A stretch of 64,000 nucleotides of DNA. It comes from SHAN690 sp041391765 (GTDB taxonomy: Bacteria; Bacteroidota; Bacteroidia; Flavobacteriales_G; Salibacteraceae). Position 1 is the stretch's first letter. Every line of letters starts with the position of its first letter. The stretch covers positions 154,880-218,879 of the forward strand of contig JAWKNJ010000014.1 in NCBI GenBank assembly GCA_041391765.1, in the 5' to 3' direction. Below are positions 18,680-27,017 of this stretch, piece by piece. Both the position numbers and the translations under genes were made by a program. The notes under the pieces were generated by a model. The model was not told the origin of the DNA. It saw only the letters and a list, made by a program, of their open reading frames with translations, and did not search any database.

Positions 18680-19621
18680 ATGAGAGAAGCACTCAGAACC
18701 GCCCATCCTGCCGTCCAAATTGGCATCTTGATCTTGGTTGGATTCGGTGCCATGTTCGTGCTTTGGCTGGCCGCTATTGCACCATTTTTGGTGATGGGTT
18801 ACGGTCTCGATGTTTTGACTTCTGTGCGCTCCTTAACCGCAGATGACCACGTAGAAGTGATGATGTTGAAAGTGGTGCAACTAGCACAAGCATTGGGTTT
18901 ATTTATGGTTCCCTACTTCGTATATCGATGGATCATTAAAGGCCCCGAATACTCCCTCACGGAACTCCCATATGTCAGTAGATTATCCCCATTGATTTTT
19001 GCAGGAAGTATCTTCGCAGCCTTTCCGCTAATTAATTTTTTGGCCGAGTGGAATGCCGGCTTGACATTTCCGGTGGAAGGCATCAACGATTGGATACACC
19101 AAACGGAAAAGGATGCGGAGGGCATTATCAAACTCTTCTTGGCGATGGATGGCATTGGTGATTTGTTGTTCAACTTGTTCCTGATAGCATTACTCCCTGC
19201 CGTCTCTGAAGAACTCCTATTCAGAGGAACGTTTCAACCACTGTTGGTAAAGTCATTTAAGGGCAACTATCACGTTGCTATTTGGGTAACTGCCTTTCTA
19301 TTCTCATTTCTTCACCTCCAATTTCTGGGTTTCTTTCCAAGACTGCTTCTGGGAGCCATTCTTGGATACGCTGCTCATTGGTCAGGCTCACTGATCTTAC
19401 CCATGGTGGGTCACTTCATGAACAACGGGCTTGCGGTGATGGTAGCTTGGTACATCGGCATTGATGCCCTTGAACCGTCCGTAGAACATCTCGGCTCAGA
19501 CAGTAGCGATATCCAGTTGGTAGCAACCAGTGCCTTTATGCTCTTTGCCGGACTCTGGTGGATCTTCAAGTCATCCACATTTGAGGACAAACCAAAAGAC
19601 AACCAAGCATTAGAGACCTAA
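18680..19621 (+). CDS. CPBP family intramembrane glutamic protease
   Basis: A 313-residue polytopic membrane protein of the CAAX protease/bacteriocin-processing (ABI) family. The signature motifs are present: EELLFRG (about residues 176-182) with the catalytic glutamates, then FLFSFLHLQF with the second-motif His, and a third motif GHFMNNGLAVM. ATG 18680 is taken as the start because the longer open frame (from 18458) runs antisense through dusB and has no membrane character. Such proteins cleave membrane substrates or prenylated peptides; the substrate here is unknown. It is divergent from dusB. Confidence 0.88.
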   Translation: MREALRTAHPAVQIGILILVGFGAMFVLWLAAIAPFLVMGYGLDVLTSVRSLTADDHVEVMMLKVVQLAQALGLFMVPYFVYRWIIKGPEYSLTELPYVSRLSPLIFAGSIFAAFPLINFLAEWNAGLTFPVEGINDWIHQTEKDAEGIIKLFLAMDGIGDLLFNLFLIALLPAVSEELLFRGTFQPLLVKSFKGNYHVAIWVTAFLFSFLHLQFLGFFPRLLLGAILGYAAHWSGSLILPMVGHFMNNGLAVMVAWYIGIDALEPSVEHLGSDSSDIQLVATSAFMLFAGLWWIFKSSTFEDKPKDNQALET

Positions 19622-19764
19622 ATTGTTTTGTTGTCACTCTGAGCTCCCGCAAATGCGGGATGGTCGAGGAGTAGACAGTATATCAGACCAGCCGTTTTAC
19701 TCGCGTGATCACTTTGTGATTCGACTAGCTCGTTCCTCGCGCTCAAACTGACAGGTCTGGAAAC

Positions 19765-19793
19765 AAAAAACCCCTCAGCGGAAGGCTGAAGGG
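19765..19793 (-). terminator. Intrinsic terminator after the exbD operon
   Basis: On the minus strand a GC-rich hairpin (TCAGC/GCTGA core flanked by CCC/GGG, 19771-19793) is followed by six T at 19770-19765. It lies 25 bases past the last exbD stop. The plus strand also has CTTTTG after the hairpin, so it may also serve the CPBP gene. Confidence 0.7.
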
Positions 19794-19818
19794 CTTTTGA
19801 TATCATTGATTCAAGTTC

Positions 19819-20292
19819 TTAGAACTTGTTCTTATCGAGCTTTTCTCTGGTAGAGTAACTGATCTTCAAGGCTTGCACCTTGCGAAGCTCCTGCTTCACA
19901 TCCGTCACGATTCCCATCTTGGTGTCCTGATCCACTTTCAATGAAACGATAATTGCCCCGTGCAATGCTTCCGGACGATCGGCACGTTTCTGCGCTACGT
20001 AATCCTGAATGTCATCCACAGTGGCGAAGTCATCGTCCAGCTGAATCTTAGGAAGTGTTCCGTAAAGATCCGTTCGCATCGGTTCACCAATGTAGACGTA
20101 GTCCACCAACGAACGGTCTTCCAGTTTCTCAATTTCAGTCGCTTCTGGCTGATCCAATTTGATCTTCAAATCCACCTCGCGCATTACCGTGGTCACCATG
20201 AAGAAAAACAACAGCATGAACACGATGTCAGGCAACGAAGCCGTTGAAACCGCAGGTGTATTCTTGTTTCCGTCTTTCTTAAACTTTGACAT
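19819..20292 (-). CDS. exbD: ExbD/TolR-type biopolymer transport protein
   Basis: A 157-residue protein with a short cytoplasmic N-terminus, one membrane helix carrying the essential aspartate (LPDIVFMLLFFFMVTTVM, about residues 19-36), and a periplasmic domain. With ExbB it forms the proton-driven motor that energises TonB-dependent outer-membrane transport or Tol functions. It is the last gene of the exbB-x-exbD-exbD operon, one base after the first exbD stop. Two different ExbD paralogues in tandem are common in Bacteroidota and may form a mixed complex. Confidence 0.9.
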   Translation of the reverse strand: MSKFKKDGNKNTPAVSTASLPDIVFMLLFFFMVTTVMREVDLKIKLDQPEATEIEKLEDRSLVDYVYIGEPMRTDLYGTLPKIQLDDDFATVDDIQDYVAQKRADRPEALHGAIIVSLKVDQDTKMGIVTDVKQELRKVQALKISYSTREKLDKNKF

Positions 20293-20293
20293 G

Positions 20294-20914
20294 TTATTGG
20301 CCTGTTTCTTTTGGTTCCGCTTCTGAAATACGCTGAGGATATACTTGTCTCACCGCTTTCACCTTCTCTTTTGCCGGTTCTGCAACTGCCGGTGAATCGC
20401 TCTTGGTCATTTCTTCCAACACCTTATAGCTTTCACCAAACTTTTGCATGGACAGCTCCTCACGAAGCTCGTTATATGCCGCTTCCAATTCGTTCTGAAC
20501 TTGGATGTAAAGGTTATAAGATGTTCCGTTATCGTTCTGCAAGGAAATCACCTGCTTGGAGACCATCATCTTACCCATCATTGGCACATCTTCCTCTTTA
20601 AACTCCGGCAGGTCTTCTTTTCGCTGTGGGTTGGAGATAAACTCCTTGGCTGTAGCTCGGAGATCACTGATGTCCAAAAGCTCCCCTTCCACTAACAACT
20701 GGTCATTTGCGTTTGCTAATACCACAAAAACGTTTCTGTCCTTGATTGGGGGCGGTGGCTCCTGATTTTCAAGCAACGGTGGAGGCAGCTTTCGGCTTAA
20801 CCCCCAGCTGCTGTCCATGGTGGTCGTCACGAGAAAGAAGACCAAGAGCAGGAAGGCGATATCCGCCATCGAACCTGCATTGATCTCTTGTAATTCTCTT
20901 TTATTTCTAGCCAT
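20294..20914 (-). CDS. exbD: ExbD/TolR-type biopolymer transport protein (longer paralogue)
   Basis: A 206-residue ExbD with the helix MADIAFLLLVFFLVTTTM near residues 16-33, including the conserved Asp. It differs from its neighbour by an insertion and a long C-terminal extension (about 150-206) rich in charged residues and Pro/Glu (SDSPAVAEPAKEKVKAV). The extension has no recognised fold and could contact peptidoglycan or another Ton component. The gene is four bases downstream of the small membrane protein gene and one base upstream of the second exbD. Confidence 0.9.
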   Translation of the reverse strand: MARNKRELQEINAGSMADIAFLLLVFFLVTTTMDSSWGLSRKLPPPLLENQEPPPPIKDRNVFVVLANANDQLLVEGELLDISDLRATAKEFISNPQRKEDLPEFKEEDVPMMGKMMVSKQVISLQNDNGTSYNLYIQVQNELEAAYNELREELSMQKFGESYKVLEEMTKSDSPAVAEPAKEKVKAVRQVYPQRISEAEPKETGQ

Positions 20915-20918
20915 AGTG

Positions 20919-21347
20919 CTATTTCATCAATCTTGAAACAGACGAGTAAGCAATGGATAATACTGCCAATACCAACAAGATGTAGAACATGTATAATCCT
21001 GCGCCACTCCATCGTGATGCGCTTTCTGAAACGTCACCGTATGATTCCAACACCTCTCCAGAAGCCAATCCATAGCTGATGCCTGTGATTACCAACATAG
21101 CTCCTACTCCGATGGCCGTGCCTTTCATTTTTCCAGGATTTGAAAGTGCCGTCATCACCGTTCCTGCCAACGCAGCCAGAATTGCTATGATCAGCAGAAT
21201 ATAGCTCATTCCGATGAATGAACCCACCACTCCGCAGTCCAAGCACTCACCTTCTGCGGGCACTTCAATGCCCATGGTCATGATCATCAGGATGATCCCA
21301 ATGGCCATAAAGGCGAACATTACATATTGATTTATTTTCTCAAACAT
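20919..21347 (-). CDS. Four-helix membrane protein in the Exb operon
   Basis: A 142-residue integral membrane protein with four hydrophobic segments (about 8-26, 42-66, 75-92, 113-136). A small loop after the first helix holds two cysteines (GECLDCG). No family is recognised, but proteins of this kind recur between exbB and exbD in Bacteroidota. It lies 11 bases after exbB and four bases before exbD, so it is likely a subunit or assembly factor of the Exb-type motor; this role is inferred from position only. Confidence 0.75.
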   Translation of the reverse strand: MFEKINQYVMFAFMAIGIILMIMTMGIEVPAEGECLDCGVVGSFIGMSYILLIIAILAALAGTVMTALSNPGKMKGTAIGVGAMLVITGISYGLASGEVLESYGDVSESASRWSGAGLYMFYILLVLAVLSIAYSSVSRLMK

Positions 21348-21358
21348 GTGCAGTCGAA

Positions 21359-22231
21359 TTATTTAGTCATGTTGTGCTTGATCATCAAGTCCACCAACGA
21401 AATAGAAGCATCTTCCATTTCGTTAACAATGCTGTCAACCTTAGCAACAATATAGTTATAGAAAATCTGAAGAACCATCGCCACCAAAAGACCTGATACC
21501 GTAGTGATCAAGGCCACACCAATACCACCGGCAACGATACCAGGGCTGATGTTGTTTGCTGCAGCGATTGCATCAAACGCTTCGATCATACCGATTACCG
21601 TTCCGAAGAAACCAAGCATAGGAGCCAATGCGATGAACAAAGAAATCCAAGAAAGTCCTTTCTCCAATTGTCCCATCTGAACGCTTCCGTAAGAAACAAC
21701 TGATTTCTCCACCATATCGATACCGTGATCTGCACGATCAAGACCTTGATAGAAAATGCTGGCAACAGGTCCGCGCGTATTTCGGCAAACTTCCTTAGCT
21801 GCATCAACACCACCACTCTTCAAAGCGCTGTCAACTTCGCTCAAGAGCTTCGATGTGTTGGTTGATGCCATGTTTAGATAAAGGATTCGCTCGATGCTCA
21901 ATGCCAGACCCAAAATCAAACAGATCAATACGAATGACATGAAGCTTGGCCCACCTTCGATGAACTTTTGCTTAATCACTTGGTGCATGCTCTTTTCCTC
22001 TTCCGCTTCGTCATTTTCATCCATTGGAGGCATTGCGGCAGCAACGGGTTCAGGTTGAGCAGGCTCTTCCATTGTGGCAGCGTTGCTGTCCATTCCTTCG
22101 GCTCCTTCGTCACTCATCGCCTCAGCGGTTTCTTCCGGTTGTGCTGACTCATCACCTTGTGCAAACGTCACAGACATTCCCATGCACAACATGGCAACAG
22201 ACATAGTCAGGCTTAAAAAGATACGTTTCAT
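21359..22231 (-). CDS. exbB: MotA/TolQ/ExbB proton channel protein
   Basis: A 290-residue protein. It starts at ATG 22231 (a GTG two codons earlier is less likely), with a cleavable signal ending near VTFAQ. A Glu/Ala/Pro-rich periplasmic spacer follows (about residues 25-75), and then the ExbB fold with three helices. The region ISLFIALAPMLGFFGTVIGMIEAF is the conserved second-helix motif (APMLGFFGTV), and GIGVALITTVSGLLVAM is the third. With the two ExbD proteins downstream it forms the proton-motive motor for TonB- or Tol-dependent processes. The signal peptide plus acidic spacer form is usual in Bacteroidota ExbB. Confidence 0.92.
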   Translation of the reverse strand: MKRIFLSLTMSVAMLCMGMSVTFAQGDESAQPEETAEAMSDEGAEGMDSNAATMEEPAQPEPVAAAMPPMDENDEAEEEKSMHQVIKQKFIEGGPSFMSFVLICLILGLALSIERILYLNMASTNTSKLLSEVDSALKSGGVDAAKEVCRNTRGPVASIFYQGLDRADHGIDMVEKSVVSYGSVQMGQLEKGLSWISLFIALAPMLGFFGTVIGMIEAFDAIAAANNISPGIVAGGIGVALITTVSGLLVAMVLQIFYNYIVAKVDSIVNEMEDASISLVDLMIKHNMTK

Positions 22232-22367
22232 AATCACTCGTATTTCAGATATTAAGTTGTGGTATTCAGTATTTTCGGCTGTAAACTTATAAATGTGCTT
22301 GGATTTCCGCGGTTAAGGCACTGTGAAATTTTACCTTGACTTAACCTTCGAACCTCCAAACGGATCG

Positions 22368-22375
22368 CAAAACTA
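22368..22375 (-). promoter_or_regulatory. Possible -7 element for the exbB operon
   Basis: TAGTTTTG on the minus strand matches TAnnTTTG and lies 136 bases before the exbB ATG, in the 273-base gap to the divergent gene. A weaker TAAGTTTA lies nearer. The match alone is weak evidence. Confidence 0.3.
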
Positions 22376-22504
22376 TAAAACGCGATATTCTGTGCATTAC
22401 TTTTCTGAGTGCGGCCTAAATGATAAAACGGTTTGTTGCAGCTAGTAAATGGCTGAACTTGCAATTTATACCTTAGCCAGCAAAGTCTGATTCACCCCAT
22501 TTGA

Positions 22505-23521
22505 ATGAATAGTATCCGCTCATTTCTAGCTAATGAGGACGCACTGAACATTGTGCTGATCATCGTTTCGCTGGTGTTAGCGTTCCTCATGCCCTTTAGC
22601 TTGTTCTTATTCTCATACGCTATCCTTGGCCCCCTACACTACCTCACAGAGATCAATTGGCTCAATGAGAAAAAGTACTTTGTTCGCCAGTCCATGTGGA
22701 TTTGGCTTTTCGTGATTGGAGCTGCCATCGTTTCATTTCCAGCCTTTGCCCATCTTCCATTTTTTAATCTGGAGTCGCAATCTAGCCTCATTCGGACCAT
22801 TGTTTATGGCATCACTGACTACTATGACATTCTGCTTGTCACTTTGGTGTTATTTGCTGCCAGCCTGGTGTTTCTGAAAAAGCCGTGGCACCTGTTCGTG
22901 GCCTTGCCCCTTTCGCTCATCATTGGAAAAGTGATTGTGCAGTACGTTCTCGGATCGTTCATCGTGGTCGGCATCTTCCTGCCGACCATTGTTCATGTAT
23001 ACGTTTTCACCCTGCTATTTATGCTATACGGTGCGCTCAGCTCGAGGAAGCGTGAGGCATTCATTGGCACTGCATTGCTTCTGATTAGTCCGGTGATAAT
23101 TCTATTAGTAAGCATCAACCCTGACTTTTACGGCCTTACCGAAACGGAGCAAGCTGTGGGTACCGTCCAAAATTTCCGATTTGTGAATTTCATTGCCGAG
23201 TTGTTTGACTCTACTGAAAATGGTCGCATTGTAGCCTTCAGCAGCATCGGCTTGAAAATTCAAACCTTCATTGCTTTTTGCTATACCTACCACTATTTGA
23301 ACTGGTTCAGCAAAACCACGACCATTGGCTGGCGAAAGAATTTGAGCACCAGACGTTCTATCGCCATCCTCGCAGCCTGGGCAGGTTCCATCGGTCTCTT
23401 CCTATATGACTATGAGATTGCCTACCTAGCTCTTTTCTTTTTGGCGATCCTGCACATTGTACTGGAATTTCCACTGAATGTGGTGAGCATGCGCGGCATA
23501 GTGCAAAAGCTATTTTCCTAG
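22505..23521 (+). CDS. Polytopic membrane protein of unknown function with conserved-looking histidines
   Basis: A 338-residue protein with about nine hydrophobic segments. Histidines sit at or near membrane faces in the segments GPLHYLTEINWL, TIVHVYVFTLL, YTYHYLNWFSK and LHIVLEFPLN. This spacing of His in membrane helices recalls metal-dependent membrane oxygenases such as Brp/Blh, but I cannot assign it. It starts with ATG directly after CCATTTGA and is divergent from the exbB operon. It is 94 bases upstream of the TetR gene and could be a separate unit. Confidence 0.75.
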   Translation: MNSIRSFLANEDALNIVLIIVSLVLAFLMPFSLFLFSYAILGPLHYLTEINWLNEKKYFVRQSMWIWLFVIGAAIVSFPAFAHLPFFNLESQSSLIRTIVYGITDYYDILLVTLVLFAASLVFLKKPWHLFVALPLSLIIGKVIVQYVLGSFIVVGIFLPTIVHVYVFTLLFMLYGALSSRKREAFIGTALLLISPVIILLVSINPDFYGLTETEQAVGTVQNFRFVNFIAELFDSTENGRIVAFSSIGLKIQTFIAFCYTYHYLNWFSKTTTIGWRKNLSTRRSIAILAAWAGSIGLFLYDYEIAYLALFFLAILHIVLEFPLNVVSMRGIVQKLFS

Positions 23522-23567
23522 ACGCTTAATTCAACCAATAAACAAATGAAAATCAGCGCGCTCAATA

Positions 23568-23598
23568 ATTAAACATTTGTTTAAATCAATTGTTTAAT
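23568..23598. promoter_or_regulatory. Palindromic AT-rich operator candidate before tetR
   Basis: Upstream of the TetR start the sequence reads TTAAACATTTGTTTAAATC and continues with AATTGTTTAA. TTAAAC pairs with GTTTAA, giving a dyad of six-base arms around ATTT, and a second GTTTAA half-site follows about 11 bases on. The position just before tetR fits autoregulation. No binding data are implied. Confidence 0.4.
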
Positions 23599-23615
23599 CC
23601 ATCTTTGGCCCCGAA

Positions 23616-24221
23616 ATGACAAAGAAGGACCTCACTACTGCCAACAAGATCAAGGAAACAGCCCGTAGGCTTTTTACCGAAAAGGGATATGGAAGAATCA
23701 CCACAAGAGACATCGCCAAGGAGGCCGATGTCAATCTCGCATTGGTCAACTATTACTTCCGCAGCAAGGACGAGCTCTTTCATACGATCATGTTCGAGGT
23801 CATTCAGGGCTTCATGGGACAGATGGTAGTATTGATGAATGACGATCACAGTTTCGAGGAGAAACTCGAATTGGTGGTCAGCAACTACATCGACCTGCTT
23901 AGCGAGCAACCCAACCTACCCATTTTCATGATGAGTGAAATTCGAAATCATCCGCAAGAAATGGCAGAGCGATTGGGTATAGCCAAAATGATACGAGAAG
24001 CGAAGTTTTTTAAGGAATTGGCCGAGCGCTGCCCGGAAGGAGTTCCCCCAATTCAGTTTTTCATGAATATCCTATCACTCACCGTATTTCCATTCATGGG
24101 CAAGCCCATGATAGAGGCAGCCACGGGCATGGAACAACAGCAGTTCAACATGACCATGCAAATGCGCAAAAAACTCATCCCTCAATGGATCCTGGGTATG
24201 TTGAATCCACCAAAACAGTAA
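23616..24221 (+). CDS. TetR/AcrR family regulator of the efflux operon
   Basis: A 201-residue repressor with the N-terminal TetR helix-turn-helix (ITTRDIAKEADVNLALVNYYF, about residues 27-47) and an all-alpha ligand-binding domain. It is the first gene of an operon with TolC, an HlyD-type adaptor, two ABC ATPases and two ABC-2 permeases. This matches the E. coli ybiH(cecR)-ybhGFSR arrangement, so it probably represses the operon and responds to a pump substrate. Upstream, an AT-rich stretch at 23566-23598 (TAAACATTTGTTTAAATC then TTGTTTAA) contains overlapping palindromic TTAAACAT/TTTGTTTAA sequences that could be its operator. Confidence 0.88.
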   Translation: MTKKDLTTANKIKETARRLFTEKGYGRITTRDIAKEADVNLALVNYYFRSKDELFHTIMFEVIQGFMGQMVVLMNDDHSFEEKLELVVSNYIDLLSEQPNLPIFMMSEIRNHPQEMAERLGIAKMIREAKFFKELAERCPEGVPPIQFFMNILSLTVFPFMGKPMIEAATGMEQQQFNMTMQMRKKLIPQWILGMLNPPKQ

Positions 24222-24223
24222 AC

Positions 24224-25495
24224 ATGAACAAGATCAAAACCATCACACTCTTCATTGGAGTATTGTTCATCGCAAACGCCCAGTCGCAAACACTTGACCT
24301 ATACACGTGTCTTGACAGCGCAGCAGAACAAATGCCGCTACTCAAGCAGCAAGAGCTGATGAACGAGGTGTTGAGCAACAAGCTCAAGTCGTACAACAGA
24401 AACTACCTGCCGCTGGTAACACTCAATGGACAAGCTTCTTATCAATCCGATGTGCCCGAACTTCCATTCAGTTTGCCCGGAACCCCTGGCTTAGAAATCC
24501 CCCAAGCGCAGTATCGAGCTTATGCAGAAGTGTATCAACCACTCTTTGATGCAGGCATATCAAAGGCAGCTAAAAAGGCCGAAACCGCTCAAACTGAAGC
24601 CAGCCTATATGCGCTGCAGGTGAGCGAGATGGAATACAAAAAGCAGGTTGCTCAGCTCTATTTCCAAATGCTGTTGGTCTCCGACCAAATGGAGATCGTC
24701 AACAAGTCGCTCGACTTGATGCGTGCTCGCCAAATGACCTTGGAAACAGCCGTTGAAAATGGGGTGGCACAGCAAAACGATCTCCTCAAGCTCCGAAGCG
24801 AAATCCTCACGCAGGAGAAGAAGCAGGACGATCTAAAAAGTGCGCAGGACAACGGAATGGAGTTGCTCGAGTTACTGACAGGTATCAAAGCCCAGGGTCG
24901 CGAATTGGTGGCTCCGGAAGTTCAAGGATCCTTGGATTACGCCATTACGAGCAACCTGCACTTGCAGATGATCGGAACGCAGCAGAACAGCTTGCTGGCC
25001 AAGGAAAGTCTTTTGAAGGCTCAGCGTATGCCCCGTGTCAATGCATTTGCCCAGGCCGGAATGGGTGCTCCCAATCCTTACAATTTCTTCGAAAAAGACC
25101 TAAGTAGTTATTACATTGTTGGCATCCGCGCCAATTGGACCATTTGGGACTGGGGCAAAACATCGCTTGATCGCAAGAACCTGCACCTCAACCACCAAAT
25201 GCTGGACGAGCAGCGTAATCAAAAGCAAATCGAGGTGGAAAGCAACGTCAGCCGATTGCGGAGTGCAGGAGATAAGTTGAACAAAAGCTTGGAGCGAGAT
25301 GCTCAACTTTTAAGTCTGCGAACTCAGATTCGCAAGAACGCAGAAGTGCAAGTTGAGCAAGGTGTCATCACTTCCAACGACTACCTCGATGAAGTGTTGG
25401 CAGAGCAAGTGGCCGCACTCACCAAAAGTGTAGATCAGATCAGCCTTTATCAGAACCGAATCCTTCTCCAATTCGAAACGGGAGGAATAAAATAG
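24224..25495 (+). CDS. TolC family outer-membrane efflux protein
   Basis: A 423-residue outer-membrane channel of the TolC family with a signal peptide ending near ANAQSQ. It has two repeated halves of long amphipathic helices with Gln- and Ala-rich coiled coils and beta segments such as YIVGIRANWTIWDWG. ATG 24224 is used, since the frame upstream reads into the end of tetR. It would provide the exit duct for the HlyD/ABC efflux pump encoded downstream. The stop codon TAG forms the first bases of an intergenic AGCTGTCGGC repeat. Confidence 0.9.
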   Translation: MNKIKTITLFIGVLFIANAQSQTLDLYTCLDSAAEQMPLLKQQELMNEVLSNKLKSYNRNYLPLVTLNGQASYQSDVPELPFSLPGTPGLEIPQAQYRAYAEVYQPLFDAGISKAAKKAETAQTEASLYALQVSEMEYKKQVAQLYFQMLLVSDQMEIVNKSLDLMRARQMTLETAVENGVAQQNDLLKLRSEILTQEKKQDDLKSAQDNGMELLELLTGIKAQGRELVAPEVQGSLDYAITSNLHLQMIGTQQNSLLAKESLLKAQRMPRVNAFAQAGMGAPNPYNFFEKDLSSYYIVGIRANWTIWDWGKTSLDRKNLHLNHQMLDEQRNQKQIEVESNVSRLRSAGDKLNKSLERDAQLLSLRTQIRKNAEVQVEQGVITSNDYLDEVLAEQVAALTKSVDQISLYQNRILLQFETGGIK

Positions 25496-25590
25496 CTGTC
25501 GGCTTGAAGCCTTCAGCTATCAGAAACTTGAATGAAAGCACAGAAGAAACATAAAACCGCTGAAGGCTGATAGCCAATAGCTGACAGCTC
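25493..25590. repeat. AGCTGATAGC-type interspersed repeat, copy 1
   Basis: An imperfect inverted repeat between tolC and the adaptor gene. The left arm starts AGCTGTCGGCTTGAAGCC and contains CTTCAGCTATCAG. The right arm contains CTGAAGGCTGATAGCC and AATAGCTGACAGCT. The centre is about 35 bases of unrelated sequence. The left arm includes the tolC stop codon. Seven related copies lie between 25.4 and 38.9 kb and none was noticed elsewhere in the window. Confidence 0.7.
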
Positions 25591-25602
25591 AACTTAGAAA
25601 CA

Positions 25603-26502
25603 ATGAGACACAAACTATACATACTAGCGTTTCCGCTCCTAGCAGCTCTGAGCTCTTGCTCTGGTTCAGGAGATAAGGCCGATGCCTATGGCAATTTTGA
25701 GGTGGACGAACTCACCGTGAGTTCTGAAACAGCTGGAAAACTCATCCGTTTTGAAGCGGAGGAAGGTCATATTTTGAAGGCGGGTGAAACGGTGGCCATC
25801 ATCGACACGACCCAGTTGCACCTAAAGCGCATGCAGCTCGAAGCAAGCATGGATGCCGTCAAGAAAAAGCTTCCGAATGAAGCTGCTCAATTGGCGGTGT
25901 TTGATGAGCGCATCCACAAGTTGAACGATGAAATCGAACGCCTTACAAAGTTGGTAGAAGCCAATGCGGCACCCTCCAAGCAGTTGGACGACCTCAAGGC
26001 TGAGTTACTTGTCACGCAGCGACAGCGCAGTGCCACTGCTTCTACATTGAGCACACAAACGCAGGGCATGCTGGCTGAACTGGAACCCATGCGATTTCAG
26101 TTGATGCAATTGGAAGATCAAATTGCCAAGTCCTACATCCAAAATCCGATCAACGGAACTGTCCTCACCACCATGATCAAAGCGGGTGAATTGGCAGGTC
26201 CCGGAAGAGCGATCTATAACATCGCTTCGCTCGATCCGATTGTGTTGAGGGCTTATGTCAGCGAAGACTTGTTGAATCAGGTTAAGTTAGGTTCTGCGGT
26301 CGAGGTGCAAACGGATGGTCCCGAGGGTGAGATGATTGACCACTCTGGTACCGTCACGTGGATCAGCAGTGAAGCGGAGTTTACACCCAAGATCATTCAA
26401 ACACGTGACGAGCGCACAACGCAAGTGTATGCGATGAAAATCGAAGTGCCGAACGATGGCAGTTTGAAGATTGGGATGCCAGCGGAGGTGTATTTTGAAT
26501 AG
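25603..26502 (+). CDS. HlyD/YbhG-type periplasmic adaptor lipoprotein
   Basis: A 299-residue membrane-fusion protein with a lipobox ALSSC (Cys19). The biotinyl-lipoyl half-motifs surround a central coiled coil (about residues 65-165, rich in Glu, Gln and Leu). The closing half is YIQNPINGTVLTTMIKAGELAGPG. It connects the inner-membrane ABC-2 permeases to TolC. It lacks the usual N-terminal membrane anchor and is probably attached by lipid instead. It is flanked by repeat copies 1 and 2, with the operon direction preserved. Confidence 0.88.
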   Translation: MRHKLYILAFPLLAALSSCSGSGDKADAYGNFEVDELTVSSETAGKLIRFEAEEGHILKAGETVAIIDTTQLHLKRMQLEASMDAVKKKLPNEAAQLAVFDERIHKLNDEIERLTKLVEANAAPSKQLDDLKAELLVTQRQRSATASTLSTQTQGMLAELEPMRFQLMQLEDQIAKSYIQNPINGTVLTTMIKAGELAGPGRAIYNIASLDPIVLRAYVSEDLLNQVKLGSAVEVQTDGPEGEMIDHSGTVTWISSEAEFTPKIIQTRDERTTQVYAMKIEVPNDGSLKIGMPAEVYFE

Positions 26503-26505
26503 AAA

Positions 26506-26584
26506 ACAGCTATCAGTTGCAAGCTTTCAGCCGTCAGCTGTCAGTGCAACGGACTCACTGAAAGCTGATAGCCGACAGCTGAAA
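26506..26584. repeat. AGCTGATAGC-type interspersed repeat, copy 2
   Basis: Starts four bases after the adaptor stop. The left arm carries AGCTATCAG, AGCTTTCAGCCGTCAG and CTGTCAGTG. The right arm reads CACTGAAAGCTGATAGCC and GACAGCTG. The arms are imperfect inverted copies. With copy 3 it brackets the four-helix-bundle gene. Confidence 0.7.
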
Positions 26585-26607
26585 ACTCTTAATGATTAAA
26601 ACATAAA

Positions 26608-26967
26608 ATGAAAAACTTCAAACAACTCAAAGTCTGGCAACAAGGAAAACAGATCGCCATTGAGGTTTATAAGCTATCGGAGAAATTGGATCGGCAGGGT
26701 TCCTTCACCTTTAGTTCCCAGATTACCAGAGCTGCGGTGTCCATTTCATCCAACATTGCAGAAGGAAGCAGCAGACGCAGCGAGAAAGAATATTACCGCT
26801 ACCTGGAAATCGCGCTGGGTTCATCCTTTGAGTTGGAAACGCAATTGGAGATCATGAAGGAATTGGAAGTCAGCGAAGCCTCCGAAGCTGCTAAAATCAT
26901 CGAACTCATAAATGAAGAGCAACGCATGCTCCACGGACTAATGAACAACCTCGACACAAAAAACTAA
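26608..26967 (+). CDS. Four-helix-bundle protein (S23/Avd-like family)
   Basis: A 119-residue protein of the four-helix-bundle family first described as ORFs inserted in 23S rRNA. Diagnostic stretches are KNFKQLKVWQQGKQIAIEVY at the start, ITRAAVSISSNIAEGSSR (about residues 42-59), and EKEYYRYLEIALGSSFELE, then a Glu-rich helix. The molecular function is unknown; relatives form pentameric barrels, and one subgroup (Avd) assists diversity-generating retroelements. It is inserted in the middle of a drug-efflux operon, between repeat copies 2 and 3, and unlike its neighbours has no transport role. I infer that it came in as a small mobile unit. Confidence 0.9.
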   Translation: MKNFKQLKVWQQGKQIAIEVYKLSEKLDRQGSFTFSSQITRAAVSISSNIAEGSSRRSEKEYYRYLEIALGSSFELETQLEIMKELEVSEASEAAKIIELINEEQRMLHGLMNNLDTKN

Positions 26968-26968
26968 T

Positions 26969-27013
26969 GCCGAAGGCTACCGCTGATAGCTAGTAGCTAA
27001 AAGCTGACAGCTT
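26969..27013. repeat. AGCTGATAGC-type interspersed repeat, copy 3
   Basis: Begins two bases after the four-helix-bundle stop: GCCGAAGGCTACC, GCTGATAGCTAGTAGC, AAAAGCTGACAGC. It ends just before the ATG of the first ABC ATPase and probably interferes with or replaces its original ribosome-binding region. Confidence 0.65.
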
Positions 27014-27017
27014 TAAC

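Noticed and set aside
26608..26967. Diversity-generating retroelement (Avd-like protein)
   Set aside because: The four-helix-bundle protein is related to Avd, but there is no reverse transcriptase and no template/variable repeat pair in the window.
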